Part shown: positions 7,811-15,748 of the stretch, in pieces
How the letters are laid out: every line of letters starts with the position of its first letter
Numbering within the stretch: the stretch's first letter is position 1
Origin: Clostridia bacterium
Lineage (GTDB): Bacteria > Bacillota > Clostridia > Oscillospirales > CAG-382
NCBI GenBank assembly: GCA_017399965.1
Contig: JAFQAP010000011.1
Coordinates: 62,001 to 126,000, forward strand
Direction of reading: 5' to 3'
Length of the DNA stretch: 64,000 nt
The notes under the pieces: generated by a model
What the model was told of the DNA's origin: nothing
Database searches by the model: none
The model's input: the letters and a program-made list of their open reading frames with translations, nothing else
Position numbers and translations under genes: made by a program

Positions 7811-8317
7811 TTATTGTTTGTTGTGTTTACAGTTATCGATAGCGGCGCACAGACTGTTTACAAAAGGCTCGTTGGGTTCAAAATCCACGGAATAGAGTTT
7901 ATCGGAAAATTCAAAAATATATATCATACCGCCTCCGAAAGGGTTTTGACGGTAGTTGAAGTTTCTGTCGATACTGCCGTGCTTTTTCTTGTCCTTTTTA
8001 AACTCTTCCTTGCTTATTAATGCTACGGACATAGAAAGGTCCAATGCGCCCATTACGGTACGCTTTCTTCCTACTGTCTTTATAATGGAAAGCGTGTCTG
8101 CAGTAAGCTCATATTCGTAGTCTGCAAGGGTGTATTTGATCATATAATATAGGGCAACGGCAAGTACCGCACCGAATCCCAGTCTTCCCACAACGGCGGG
8201 AACACCAATCTCAACGCTGTATACGGAAAGAATACCCGTAGCAACAGCCAAAAGCGCAAAGACCAACATAAGCAAGGCGGTTTGTTTTCCGCTTCGTATA
8301 GGTTTACATTTAATCAT
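7811..8317 (-). CDS. Hypothetical two-helix membrane protein
   Basis: A 168-residue protein when started at the ATG at 8317, which has an AAAGGATAA ribosome site; an upstream in-frame ATG at 8371 would overlap the divergent gene and lacks a site. Two hydrophobic segments (about 13-34 and 42-63) are followed by a cytosolic region of about 100 residues with a beta-rich, PH-like character (YELTADTLSIIKTVGRKRTV). No family is recognised with confidence. It is divergent from a cluster of three small genes and ends at its own terminator. Confidence 0.65.
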   Translation of the reverse strand: MIKCKPIRSGKQTALLMLVFALLAVATGILSVYSVEIGVPAVVGRLGFGAVLAVALYYMIKYTLADYEYELTADTLSIIKTVGRKRTVMGALDLSMSVALISKEEFKKDKKKHGSIDRNFNYRQNPFGGGMIYIFEFSDKLYSVDFEPNEPFVNSLCAAIDNCKHNKQ

Positions 8318-8370
8318 AAAACTATTATCCTTTTGCATAAAATTAATGCGACAGAATGGGGGTATAAACA

Positions 8371-8613
8371 ATGCTTGATGAAAAGAGTATGGAAAATCTT
8401 AAAAATATGTCCGATGCGCAATTGCGCCAGCTTGTTTCGGTAATAGCTCAAGCTGCAGGGGCGGACGGCGGCAAAGCCGCGGCGCTTTTATCAAATACCG
8501 ATGCCTTGCGGCGGACCATAGCCACAATGTCTCCCGCTCAGGCGGAAGGATTTATAAAAGCCGCAGGAAAGGATAAAAGCGAAGAGATATACAGAATTAT
8601 TCTGGGCAGGTGA
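8371..8613 (+). CDS. Small helical protein of unknown function (first of a three-gene cluster)
   Basis: An 80-residue, entirely helical-looking protein without signal or membrane segments. It contains alanine-rich helices (VIAQAAGADGGKAAALL) and an SPAQAEGFIKAAG segment. The ATG at 8371 is preceded by a purine-rich GGGGG site. It is 5 bp ahead of the next gene, with which it shares size, composition and a common operon. No family is recognised. Confidence 0.7.
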   Translation: MLDEKSMENLKNMSDAQLRQLVSVIAQAAGADGGKAAALLSNTDALRRTIATMSPAQAEGFIKAAGKDKSEEIYRIILGR

Positions 8614-8618
8614 AATGA

Positions 8619-8963
8619 ATGGCAGATGAGCTTTCCGAAAAAATAAAGGCTCTGCTTTCCGATCCGGAATCTCTTCAAAAGATAACCGCCATAGCGTCCT
8701 CTCTCGGCATGACGGGAAACGGTAATGCACCGCAAAAAGAAGAACTGCCGCCTGCGCCCGTTTCCTCTCTGCCCGTTTCCGCGTCTTTGGCAAATCTTCA
8801 AGCGCTTCCTGCTTTTAATATGAGCGGGAACAGAAACACCGCGCTCTTACACGCAATAAAACCCTTTTTAAGAAGGGAAAGACAAAGCAAACTGGAATCA
8901 CTTATAACAGCAATGTCAGTTGCGGAAATAATATCGGGGCTTAAGAAAGGAGGGGGAATATAA
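8619..8963 (+). CDS. Hypothetical 114-residue protein (second of the cluster)
   Basis: A 114-residue soluble protein. An N-terminal helix with LLSDPESLQKI (about 12-22) is followed by a Pro/Ala linker (about 37-60) and a basic helix with LLHAIKPFLRRERQSKL (about 76-92). The last helix (AEIISGLKKGGG) includes the overlap into the next gene. This layout resembles small helical proteins common in Clostridia, but I cannot name the family. Translational coupling to its neighbours is likely. Confidence 0.7.
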   Translation: MADELSEKIKALLSDPESLQKITAIASSLGMTGNGNAPQKEELPPAPVSSLPVSASLANLQALPAFNMSGNRNTALLHAIKPFLRRERQSKLESLITAMSVAEIISGLKKGGGI

Positions 8964-9271
8964 TGTATTCCAGAGAGTTTGGAGAAGGCATCCGTTCCGA
9001 AGGCAATCTCCGTGATTATATGCGCTCAACGCCTCCTGCGGAGCAAAAAACCGAAGAGACCGCTTCTCCGCCGCCGGACAATCAGGAATCCGTTTCAGTG
9101 TTCGGTAACGGAAAGACGGGAGAAGGGATCGCAGGCGGGCTGAAAAAGCTTTTGCAAAACGTAGAGATCGATGATCTTATACTTATCGCCATCGGCATTT
9201 TGCTTTTGCTTGATTCGGATACGGATAACGATACGCTTATAATACTTATATTGGTTTTGTTATTTTTCTGA
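8963..9271 (+). CDS. Hypothetical small membrane-anchored protein (third of the cluster)
   Basis: A 102-residue protein whose ATG overlaps the previous stop (TAATG). The first 70 residues are hydrophilic and rich in Pro, Glu and Ser. The C-terminus has two leucine/isoleucine-rich hydrophobic stretches (about 72-82 and 92-102) separated by an acidic DSDTDNDT turn, and ends in Phe-Phe, so it is probably a tail-anchored or hairpin membrane protein. Its 3' end overlaps the convergent HTH gene by 12 bp. Function unknown. Confidence 0.7.
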   Translation: MYSREFGEGIRSEGNLRDYMRSTPPAEQKTEETASPPPDNQESVSVFGNGKTGEGIAGGLKKLLQNVEIDDLILIAIGILLLLDSDTDNDTLIILILVLLFF

Positions 9272-9637
9272 TTCCTTGCAAAGGAGATAATTTATGTAAT
9301 CTTCTGCACTTTTTCTGCTTTTGGGCGATAAATTGCGCACCTTGTCCGCAATGCCGGCAGGGGAAGATTCGTCTTCATCCCGTACACGGGCGTCTGCGGG
9401 GAAAATGCCTGCCGCATAAAGCAGATCTTCCAGATCCACCTCGTTCCAAGCGGCGTTTGCAATTTTTTTAATAAGCTTGGGGCGGGGCGGATTTTCCTGC
9501 ACCATATACACCAGCTTACGCATCTGAACGTAAGATATATCGCAATCAAAGGCGAACTGTCGTAAAGAACGGTCGCCTTTTGCTTTTTCCAAAAGCAGAG
9601 AGAATATTTTTTTGTTCCAGCGTGTACTAATTTCCAT
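9260..9637 (-). CDS. Putative XRE-like DNA-binding protein
   Basis: A 125-residue protein whose first 65 residues look like a lambda-repressor-type helix-turn-helix (SLRQFAFDCDISYVQMRKLV then a third helix ending ...DLEDLLYAAGI). The C-terminal half has an SPKSRKSAEDYINYLL helix, often seen at the end of XRE proteins. It starts at a TAATG overlap with the DUF4358 lipoprotein gene and ends inside the convergent gene. It is the last gene of the coaW operon. Its target is unknown. Confidence 0.65.
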   Translation of the reverse strand: MEISTRWNKKIFSLLLEKAKGDRSLRQFAFDCDISYVQMRKLVYMVQENPPRPKLIKKIANAAWNEVDLEDLLYAAGIFPADARVRDEDESSPAGIADKVRNLSPKSRKSAEDYINYLLCKESEK

Positions 9638-10167
9638 TAATCAAGGTTATCCTTTATAAATTCAGAAATATCTTTTGCATCGCTTTTAACAACAACGTAT
9701 ACCACGTAATTGCCTTCTACGAAAAACTCAGCGTTTTTAAGAGGCTCTGTGTCTACAGAGGGATAGTTCTTTGCGTTTTCAAGCATTGCTGCAATACGGG
9801 ATCTCATAAAAGATAAAAACAGTTCGGTATCTGTTCCGTCTTTTGTTTTAAATACGCCAAGCTCTTTTTGCAAATTGGGGTCGGTTCCGTCCACGTAAAC
9901 ACAATATTCTTCTACCGCTTCCATATCGGGCACTTCGCCCATATCACCGTAAAGGGAGAGAAGCATATCGGAATCAAGATATTCACCGTAAACTTCGCTG
10001 AATGAGGAAAAATATGTACCGCCGGAAAGAGAGTAATCCGCAGTAATCTTTTCCACAAGCTGTTTTGTGTTGTAGCTTTGCTTTTGAGGGTCGGAATTAT
10101 CCGAACCGCCTCCGCAGGAGACTAACAGCAAAGCGGTTAAAAGCACCGTAATAATTATCTTTTTCAT
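9637..10167 (-). CDS. DUF4358-family lipoprotein
   Basis: A 176-residue secreted lipoprotein. The N-terminal signal (KKIIITVLLTALLLVSC) has a lipobox with Cys at about 18, followed by a Gly/Ser/Asp linker. The rest matches the DUF4358 pattern known from Clostridia, with the YGDMGEVPDMEAVEEYCVY strand and a final amphipathic helix. The ATG at 10167 overlaps the coaW stop (ATGA), with GGAGG just upstream. It is the middle gene of a three-gene operon. Biochemical function of the family is unknown to me. Confidence 0.8.
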   Translation of the reverse strand: MKKIIITVLLTALLLVSCGGGSDNSDPQKQSYNTKQLVEKITADYSLSGGTYFSSFSEVYGEYLDSDMLLSLYGDMGEVPDMEAVEEYCVYVDGTDPNLQKELGVFKTKDGTDTELFLSFMRSRIAAMLENAKNYPSVDTEPLKNAEFFVEGNYVVYVVVKSDAKDISEFIKDNLD

Positions 10168-10997
10168 AAAGTTTCCTCCGTTATCATTGATTTAGCAGCA
10201 CCGATCACGGTGGCATACTGGGAAAGTTCGGGTATAATAAAATTAACGTCAAACATAGCGGAAAGCGATTCAAACTTTTCCTTCGTCTGGGGCAGGACAG
10301 ACAGGTTGCCGGTAAGCACAATATCTTTTACGTTTTTTTGTCTGGAACAAAAAACTGCCATCATTCCCGTGGTTTCAAAAACCAAATTTATAATTCCCAA
10401 AGCCACGTCGGCTTTTGTTGCGGTGTCTGTAAGGTTGCCGAAATTGGAAGCGGTGGTTTTTGCCGTAAGGGTAGGTGAAATGTCTTTTTTTGTCATAGCT
10501 TCAATTGTAAGGTCTATATTGGAAAGAGCGCCTTCCTTTGCCAACTCTGCAATTTCATCCGCGCAGGTCATTCCCAGCATTTGCTTGGAAAGCCCCACAA
10601 GCGTGCCTCCTCCTACGCCGGTTCCGCCCATATGGGAAGAGGTCGTGCCCTTTGCGTGCATTATAGCAGTGCCGGTGCCCATGCTTACTATGATAGCTTC
10701 TTTCTTTTGTGATAAAAACAGACCGCCTTTTCCCGTAGCGGAAAATTCGCTTATGTGTTTTGTGGGCAAACCGTAAATATCGTTTTCGAGAAAAGCACTT
10801 CCCACGCCGGTAACCGCAACACAGTCTATACCTGAAAGGGATATTTTGTTCTCTGCGGTATATTTACCGAAAGCGCCGTATACCGAAGCCAGCGGGTCGG
10901 TAGCTGTAACGGAATCGGGAGGTAAAAGCACCCCGTCCTTTATAGCGCATATCTTGGTAGTGCTGCCGCCTACGTCTATTCCGATAATAACACTCAT
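10164..10997 (-). CDS. coaW: Type II pantothenate kinase
   Basis: A 277-residue ASKHA-fold kinase that phosphorylates pantothenate with ATP, the first step of coenzyme A synthesis. The N-terminal phosphate loop is GIDVGGSTTKI (about 5-15). The second nucleotide motif SMGTGTAIM (about 105-113) and the glycine-rich HMGGTGVGGGTLVGL (about 122-136) are diagnostic of the CoaW/fumble type; a conserved DIVLTGNL (about 228-235) follows. Length and order fit Firmicute CoaW. It heads an operon with a DUF4358 lipoprotein and an XRE-like gene, driven by a good promoter at 11021-11049. Confidence 0.93.
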   Translation of the reverse strand: MSVIIGIDVGGSTTKICAIKDGVLLPPDSVTATDPLASVYGAFGKYTAENKISLSGIDCVAVTGVGSAFLENDIYGLPTKHISEFSATGKGGLFLSQKKEAIIVSMGTGTAIMHAKGTTSSHMGGTGVGGGTLVGLSKQMLGMTCADEIAELAKEGALSNIDLTIEAMTKKDISPTLTAKTTASNFGNLTDTATKADVALGIINLVFETTGMMAVFCSRQKNVKDIVLTGNLSVLPQTKEKFESLSAMFDVNFIIPELSQYATVIGAAKSMITEETL

Positions 10998-11020
10998 TAA
11001 TAATCACATCCTTAACCTTT

Positions 11021-11049
11021 ATTTTAACCTTAACTAAAGAAAAAGTCAA
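11021..11049 (-). promoter_or_regulatory. Predicted sigma-A promoter of the coaW operon
   Basis: On the minus strand TTGACT (11049-11044), a 17-bp spacer and TAAAAT (11026-11021) lie about 24 bp before the coaW ATG. Confidence 0.75.
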
Positions 11050-11111
11050 TACACCCCATTAAACCGAGATGTAAAAAATTGCTTAAGTACAATCTTTTTA
11101 ATAAAAAACTC

Positions 11112-11140
11112 TTTTCATTTCCGGCGTTTTGTGGTATAGT
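11112..11140 (+). promoter_or_regulatory. Possible sigma-A promoter of holB-ricT
   Basis: TATAGT (11135-11140) is a good -10, and a weaker TTTTCA (11112-11117) sits 17 bp upstream. It is about 34 bp before the holB start and divergent from the coaW promoter. Confidence 0.5.
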
Positions 11141-11173
11141 TATTATGAGAATTTATGTAAGGAGGAAAAGAAT

Positions 11174-12136
11174 ATGACATTAAACCAAAAAGAAAAGCTT
11201 TTGTTTTCCTCCGAATATAATAAAGGCGCCGTTTCCCACGCATATATCGTAGAAGGCGCAAAGGGCGTGGGTAAATTGGATTTTGCTCTTTACGCCGCAT
11301 CTGTACTTATGTGCGAGCGGGCGGACAAGCCCTGCGGCGTATGCCCTCAATGCCGCAAGGTTTTGGAAAAAGCACATCCTGATATGTGGATATTGGGTGT
11401 TGAAAAGGCTTGCGTGGTGGCAGATGCAAGAAGGATAATAAAGGACGCTCATCTTGTGCCCAACGATGGGGAGAAAAAAGTATATATTATCGCAAACGCA
11501 GACAAAATGAACAGGCAGACACAAAATGCCATGCTCAAAATTCTGGAAGAGCCTCCTGCGCCCGTAGTGTTCTTTTTGCTTACGGAGCGTAAGGATATGC
11601 TGCTTGCTACGGTAAGATCCCGTTGCCGTACAGTTGCTCTTGCGGGAATGGAGGAAAGCGAAATACTTGATATACTCCGCAAAAAATACCCTCGCAAATC
11701 GGAGCAGACCTTGGCAGAGGTCACACGTCTTTGCGGAAGAAGTATAGGCGAAGCGGAGGAACTCTTGGGCAAGGACAGTATTGCGGAAATGAACCGAGCT
11801 TCTGAATTTGTTAAAAGCTATTTCGGAGATACGGACAGATATTCGCTGTACGTTTCCGTGCTGAAGGGAAAGCAAAAGAGAGAAAGCAACCAACTTTTTC
11901 TGGCACTTGTACACGGCGCTTTTGCGGACATTCTGCGGATAAAATGCGGTGTTGCACGTTGCAACGTGCTTTCTGTGCAGGACGCTGCGGTGTATGCCCG
12001 TAAAAAAACACGACGTTCCATAGCTGCCTGTATCAAAACCGTGGAAGAGGCTTGTGCAGCTATCGGCGCAAACGGCAATTATACCGCCGTAATGAGCGAA
12101 ATGCTTATTAAACTTGGAACCGAAAGGAATAATTGA
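11174..12136 (+). CDS. holB: DNA polymerase III delta' subunit-like AAA+ protein
   Basis: A 320-residue clamp-loader component when started at the ATG at 11174 after GGAGG (11161-11165). The Walker A region is modified (VEGAKGVGKLDFAL, about 23-36), as in delta' subunits that do not hydrolyse ATP. A zinc-binding module follows, with CGVC and C at about 55-61 and a nearby C. Then come the AAA+ sensor/SRC regions: LKILEEPPAPVVFFLLT (about 118-134) and SRC (about 147-149). The C-terminal domain is helical. It is placed just before ricT, the same order as holB-yaaT in Bacillus. It loads the beta clamp during replication. Confidence 0.92.
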   Translation: MTLNQKEKLLFSSEYNKGAVSHAYIVEGAKGVGKLDFALYAASVLMCERADKPCGVCPQCRKVLEKAHPDMWILGVEKACVVADARRIIKDAHLVPNDGEKKVYIIANADKMNRQTQNAMLKILEEPPAPVVFFLLTERKDMLLATVRSRCRTVALAGMEESEILDILRKKYPRKSEQTLAEVTRLCGRSIGEAEELLGKDSIAEMNRASEFVKSYFGDTDRYSLYVSVLKGKQKRESNQLFLALVHGAFADILRIKCGVARCNVLSVQDAAVYARKKTRRSIAACIKTVEEACAAIGANGNYTAVMSEMLIKLGTERNN

Positions 12137-12139
12137 TAT

Positions 12140-13048
12140 ATGGAAAATCAAAAGAATAATATAAACGAAAAAGCAGCAGAGGCTTTGGAAAACGTAGAGG
12201 TTGTGGGAATAAAGTTCAGAGAGGGCGGAAAGACCTATTATTTCGCTCCCGGAAAAATTGTTTTAAATAAGGACGACCACGCAATCGTAGAAACAGCAAG
12301 GGGAATGGAGTTTGGTATATGCGCTCTCGGCAACCGCAAGGTAAAGCCTGCGGATATAGTTCCTCCTCTTAAACCTGTTGTCCGTGTTGCTACCGAGGAC
12401 GACGAAAGACGACACGAGCAAAACAAGGTTATGGAAGAAAAGGCAAAGCAGATATTCCTTGAAAAGGTTCAGAAAAACGGGCTGGAAATGCAGCTTGTGG
12501 ACGTGGAATACACCTTTGATAATTCCAAGCTTATATTCTATTTCACCGCAGACGGAAGAGTGGATTTCCGCGAGCTTGTAAAGGACCTTGCTTCTGTTTT
12601 CCGCACAAGAATAGAGCTTCGCCAGATCGGTGTTCGTGATGAGGCAAAGCTTATCGGCGGCCTTGGCGTATGCGGAAGACCTTTCTGCTGCAAGGAATTC
12701 CTGCCGGATTTCGCGCAGGTATCCATAAAAATGGCAAAAGAGCAAAATCTTTCTCTTTCCAGCACAAAAATTTCCGGCTCCTGCGGCAGACTTATGTGCT
12801 GTCTGCGCTTTGAGCAGGAGGTCTACGAAACCGAATACGCAACCTTCCCCAAGGTGGATTCTATTGTTGAAACCCCCGCAGGCAAGGGCGTTATTATCGA
12901 AAGCAGCTTTTTGACCGGAAAAATAAAGGTAAAGCTTAACGGTGACCAGAACGCACCCGCAAAGGTTTATACCAAGGACGATATTAAGGTTGTGGGTATG
13001 ATAAAGCGAAATGACGAAGGCGAAGAGCTTAAGAAACTGGAAGATTAA
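12140..13048 (+). CDS. ricT: PSP1-domain protein RicT (YaaT)
   Basis: A 302-residue protein of the PSP1/RicT family, a subunit of the Fe-S-containing RicAFT complex known in Bacillus for RNase Y regulation, sporulation and competence. Markers are the cysteine clusters GVCGRPFCCKEFL (about 175-187) and SGSCGRLMCCLRFEQE (about 212-227), both highly conserved and likely metal-binding. It begins 3 bp after holB, as in Bacillus. A short charged tail follows the domain. Confidence 0.93.
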   Translation: MENQKNNINEKAAEALENVEVVGIKFREGGKTYYFAPGKIVLNKDDHAIVETARGMEFGICALGNRKVKPADIVPPLKPVVRVATEDDERRHEQNKVMEEKAKQIFLEKVQKNGLEMQLVDVEYTFDNSKLIFYFTADGRVDFRELVKDLASVFRTRIELRQIGVRDEAKLIGGLGVCGRPFCCKEFLPDFAQVSIKMAKEQNLSLSSTKISGSCGRLMCCLRFEQEVYETEYATFPKVDSIVETPAGKGVIIESSFLTGKIKVKLNGDQNAPAKVYTKDDIKVVGMIKRNDEGEELKKLED

Positions 13049-13064
13049 GAAAGGCAGATAAATC

Positions 13065-14477
13065 GTGGTATTTTCATCGCTGATATTCCTTTTTGCATAC
13101 TTGACGGTAATGTTGCTTCTTTATTACACGTTACCTAAAAAATGGAGGAACGCCGTACTCTTTACCGTTTCACTCATATTCTACGGATGGGGCGAGCCTG
13201 CCTATATCGTGGTAATGCTCATATCCATTCTTGCGGCGTACCTGTTCGGATTTTTAATAGACAAGCACCGCGAGAGCAATAAACGGAAAGCAAAGCTGTA
13301 TATGGTGCTTTCTCTGTGCTCCAATCTGGTATTTTTGCTGTTTTTCAAATATTGTAACTTTTTTATAGAAAACCTCTCTCTTATCCCGTTTTTATCTTCT
13401 CTTGAACCTATCAAGGGCTTGGTACTGCCTGTAGGTATATCCTTTTATACCTTCCAGATAATGTCATATACCATAGATCTGTACAGAGGACACACCGCAG
13501 TACAGCGTAATTTTGTGGCTTTCGGTACCTATGTAACTCTTTTCCCTCAGCTTATCGCAGGACCTATCGTAAGATACAGGGATATAGACGACCAGCTTAT
13601 CACCCGTGAACATAATGTGGAAAAATTTTCCGATGGTATCCGCCGTTTTTGCGCCGGACTTGCAAAAAAAGTTCTGCTGGCAGATACTATATTTGCGGTA
13701 GCGAAGTATTTTCAGTCACTCCACGGAATTCAGCCTACCGTTGCGGGAAGCTGGATGATAGTAATATGCTATACCTTCCAGATATATTTCGATTTCTCCG
13801 GCTATTCCGATATGGCAATCGGCTTGGGTAAGATGATCGGATTTGAATTTCTGGAAAACTTTAACTATCCCTATATGGCGGGCAGTATTACAGATTTCTG
13901 GCGCCGTTGGCATATGTCGCTTTCCACCTGGTTCAAGGAATACGTGTATATTCCCTTGGGCGGAAACAGAAAGGGTCTTTTAAAGCAGTACCGCAATATA
14001 GCGATCGTATGGCTTCTCACCGGCTTCTGGCACGGCGCAAACTGGAATTTTATCCTTTGGGGCGTGTATTTCGGCGCTCTGCTAATGCTGGAAAAGACCT
14101 TTATACTTAAGGTGCTCAATAAAATTCCCAAGGTGTTCAGCCATATATACGCATTGTTGTTTATAGCAATAGGTTGGCTCATATTCTTCTTTACGGATAT
14201 GTCTGCCGGTTGGAGCGTGTTTACCACAATGTTTGGATTCGGAAGCGCAGATTTTACCACCGCCACCGTAAATTACGATATTTTCCGTAATCTCGCTCTT
14301 ATTCTCATTTGCGTTATCGGAAGTACACCGTACCCCAAGAAGCTGTATTACTATCTTGTCAAACGCTTCAGAGCTGTTGAATATGCTTCTCCCGTGCTCA
14401 CCTGCGGTTCTTTTCTGATGTGCGTGGCATATATGGTGGACAGCACCTTCAGCCCGTTTTTGTATTACAATTTCTAA
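13065..14477 (+). CDS. MBOAT-family O-acyltransferase (AlgI-like)
   Basis: A 470-residue multi-spanning membrane O-acyltransferase with about 10 hydrophobic segments. It belongs to the AlgI/DltB branch of MBOAT, which moves an acyl group across the membrane onto an extracellular polysaccharide or similar target. Conserved features are IDFWRRWHMSLSTWFKEYVYIPLGG-like residues 276-300 with His283, and the catalytic-site GFWHGANWNF with His323. The start is a GTG at 13065 with an AAAGG site. The next gene encodes a DHHW-motif partner, as in alginate O-acetylation systems. The acceptor is unknown, and no glycosyltransferase lies beside it. Confidence 0.92.
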   Translation: MVFSSLIFLFAYLTVMLLLYYTLPKKWRNAVLFTVSLIFYGWGEPAYIVVMLISILAAYLFGFLIDKHRESNKRKAKLYMVLSLCSNLVFLLFFKYCNFFIENLSLIPFLSSLEPIKGLVLPVGISFYTFQIMSYTIDLYRGHTAVQRNFVAFGTYVTLFPQLIAGPIVRYRDIDDQLITREHNVEKFSDGIRRFCAGLAKKVLLADTIFAVAKYFQSLHGIQPTVAGSWMIVICYTFQIYFDFSGYSDMAIGLGKMIGFEFLENFNYPYMAGSITDFWRRWHMSLSTWFKEYVYIPLGGNRKGLLKQYRNIAIVWLLTGFWHGANWNFILWGVYFGALLMLEKTFILKVLNKIPKVFSHIYALLFIAIGWLIFFFTDMSAGWSVFTTMFGFGSADFTTATVNYDIFRNLALILICVIGSTPYPKKLYYYLVKRFRAVEYASPVLTCGSFLMCVAYMVDSTFSPFLYYNF

Positions 14478-14492
14478 AGGGAGGGAAAGACT

Positions 14493-15659
14493 ATGAAAAA
14501 AATAACGAATATTATCACCATCGTTTTGTTTTTGGCAATTCTGTTCGGTCTTTCCGTCGCCTTTGTTGCTATGCCGGATAAAAGCTATTCCGAAAACGAA
14601 AAACGCAATCTTCAGCTTTTTCCCGAGTTTTCTTTAGAAGCTCTTATGGACGGCAAGTTTTCTTCCGAAATAAACGAATATTTTGCAGACCAGTTCCCGT
14701 TGAGAGATGCATTTGTAAGTCTTAAAGCCCTTGCGGAATTATCACTTTTCAAGGGTGAAAACAACGGAGTACTGCTTGGAGAAAACGAAACTCTGGGTGT
14801 CCGTACTTTTTCCATCTTCAAGGACAGACTCAACCGTATCGAGAATATGGATCATTTTTACAACCGGAGCGTTGTAAAACAGCTTGAAGCACTTAATAAA
14901 TTCGCTGCCGAAAAGGCTGACGTACCCGTTCACGTAATAATTCCGCCCAGAGTAATAGACGTGGCTTCGGAAAGTTTTAATTACCCCTCCAACGTTTCCG
15001 TTTCATTGGATGCACTTATATCTTCAACCCTTTCGGAGGATATATTCATTCCCGTTTCTCCCGTGTTAAAGGAAAAGTATTCGGCAGGGGAGTACGTTTA
15101 TTACCGCACCGACCATCATTGGACTACACTCGGCGCTTATTACGCATATGTTGAGATAATGAAATCTTTTGGTATGGAGGATGTTATTATCTCTGCGGAT
15201 AAGTTTGAGGTAAAAACCGCGGCAGAGGATTTTTACGGAACAACCTGGTCCAAATGCGGATTCTCTTTTGTTTCTCCCGATACTATGGAATTCTGGTCCC
15301 TTGGCAACGAGGACAATTTTACCACTACCATAGGTGAAAGACAGTTCAGCGGATTTTACGATATGTCTTATCTTGAAACAATGGATAAATATTCCGTATT
15401 CATAAGCGGCACAAACGACGTAACCTTTGTGGAAAGTAATTATGATGAAGAACGCCCTGTTTTATTGCTTCCCAAGGACTCATTTGCAAACAGCCTTGTG
15501 CCCTTCCTTGCCCAGCATTTTGATCTGGTGCTGGTGAATATGGCAAACCGTATGACAAATATTTCCGCTTATGCAAAACAGTATTCTGCCGACCGTATCC
15601 TTTTTGTATGGAACGCAGAAAACCTGATCACAAGCGGTAATTTAGGTAATATAAACTAA
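14493..15659 (+). CDS. DHHW-motif exported protein (AlgJ/AlgX-like)
   Basis: A 388-residue protein anchored by an N-terminal signal/transmembrane segment (about 4-27). The DHHW motif is intact at residues 207-210 (YYRTDHHWTTLGAYY), matching the AlgX/AlgJ SGNH-like fold that completes O-acetyl transfer outside the membrane. It is 15 bp downstream of the MBOAT gene, with a GGGAGG ribosome site, so the two work as a unit. A related lipoprotein occurs at 44542. Substrate polysaccharide undetermined. Confidence 0.88.
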   Translation: MKKITNIITIVLFLAILFGLSVAFVAMPDKSYSENEKRNLQLFPEFSLEALMDGKFSSEINEYFADQFPLRDAFVSLKALAELSLFKGENNGVLLGENETLGVRTFSIFKDRLNRIENMDHFYNRSVVKQLEALNKFAAEKADVPVHVIIPPRVIDVASESFNYPSNVSVSLDALISSTLSEDIFIPVSPVLKEKYSAGEYVYYRTDHHWTTLGAYYAYVEIMKSFGMEDVIISADKFEVKTAAEDFYGTTWSKCGFSFVSPDTMEFWSLGNEDNFTTTIGERQFSGFYDMSYLETMDKYSVFISGTNDVTFVESNYDEERPVLLLPKDSFANSLVPFLAQHFDLVLVNMANRMTNISAYAKQYSADRILFVWNAENLITSGNLGNIN

Positions 15660-15672
15660 ATAAAAACAACAA

Positions 15673-15701
15673 AAAGGACGGAGAATTTTTCTCCGTCCTT
15701 T
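15673..15701. terminator. Bidirectional terminator between the DHHW gene and thrS
   Basis: AAAGGACGGAGAA (15673-15685) pairs perfectly with 15689-15701 across a TTT loop. A-rich and T-rich flanks on both sides allow it to end both converging genes. Confidence 0.9.
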
Positions 15702-15718
15702 AAATTTTTGCGTAAGCA

Positions 15719-15746
15719 TTTTAGGGGTGATTTCTTTTAGGGGTGA
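15719..15746. repeat. Two direct copies of TTTTAGGGGTGA
   Basis: TTTTAGGGGTGA occurs at 15719-15730 and again at 15735-15746, just after the thrS stop. The complement, TCACCCCTAAAA, matches the left arm of the hairpin repeats at 7697-7771, so this appears to be a half-element of that family. Confidence 0.7.
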
Positions 15747-15748
15747 AA

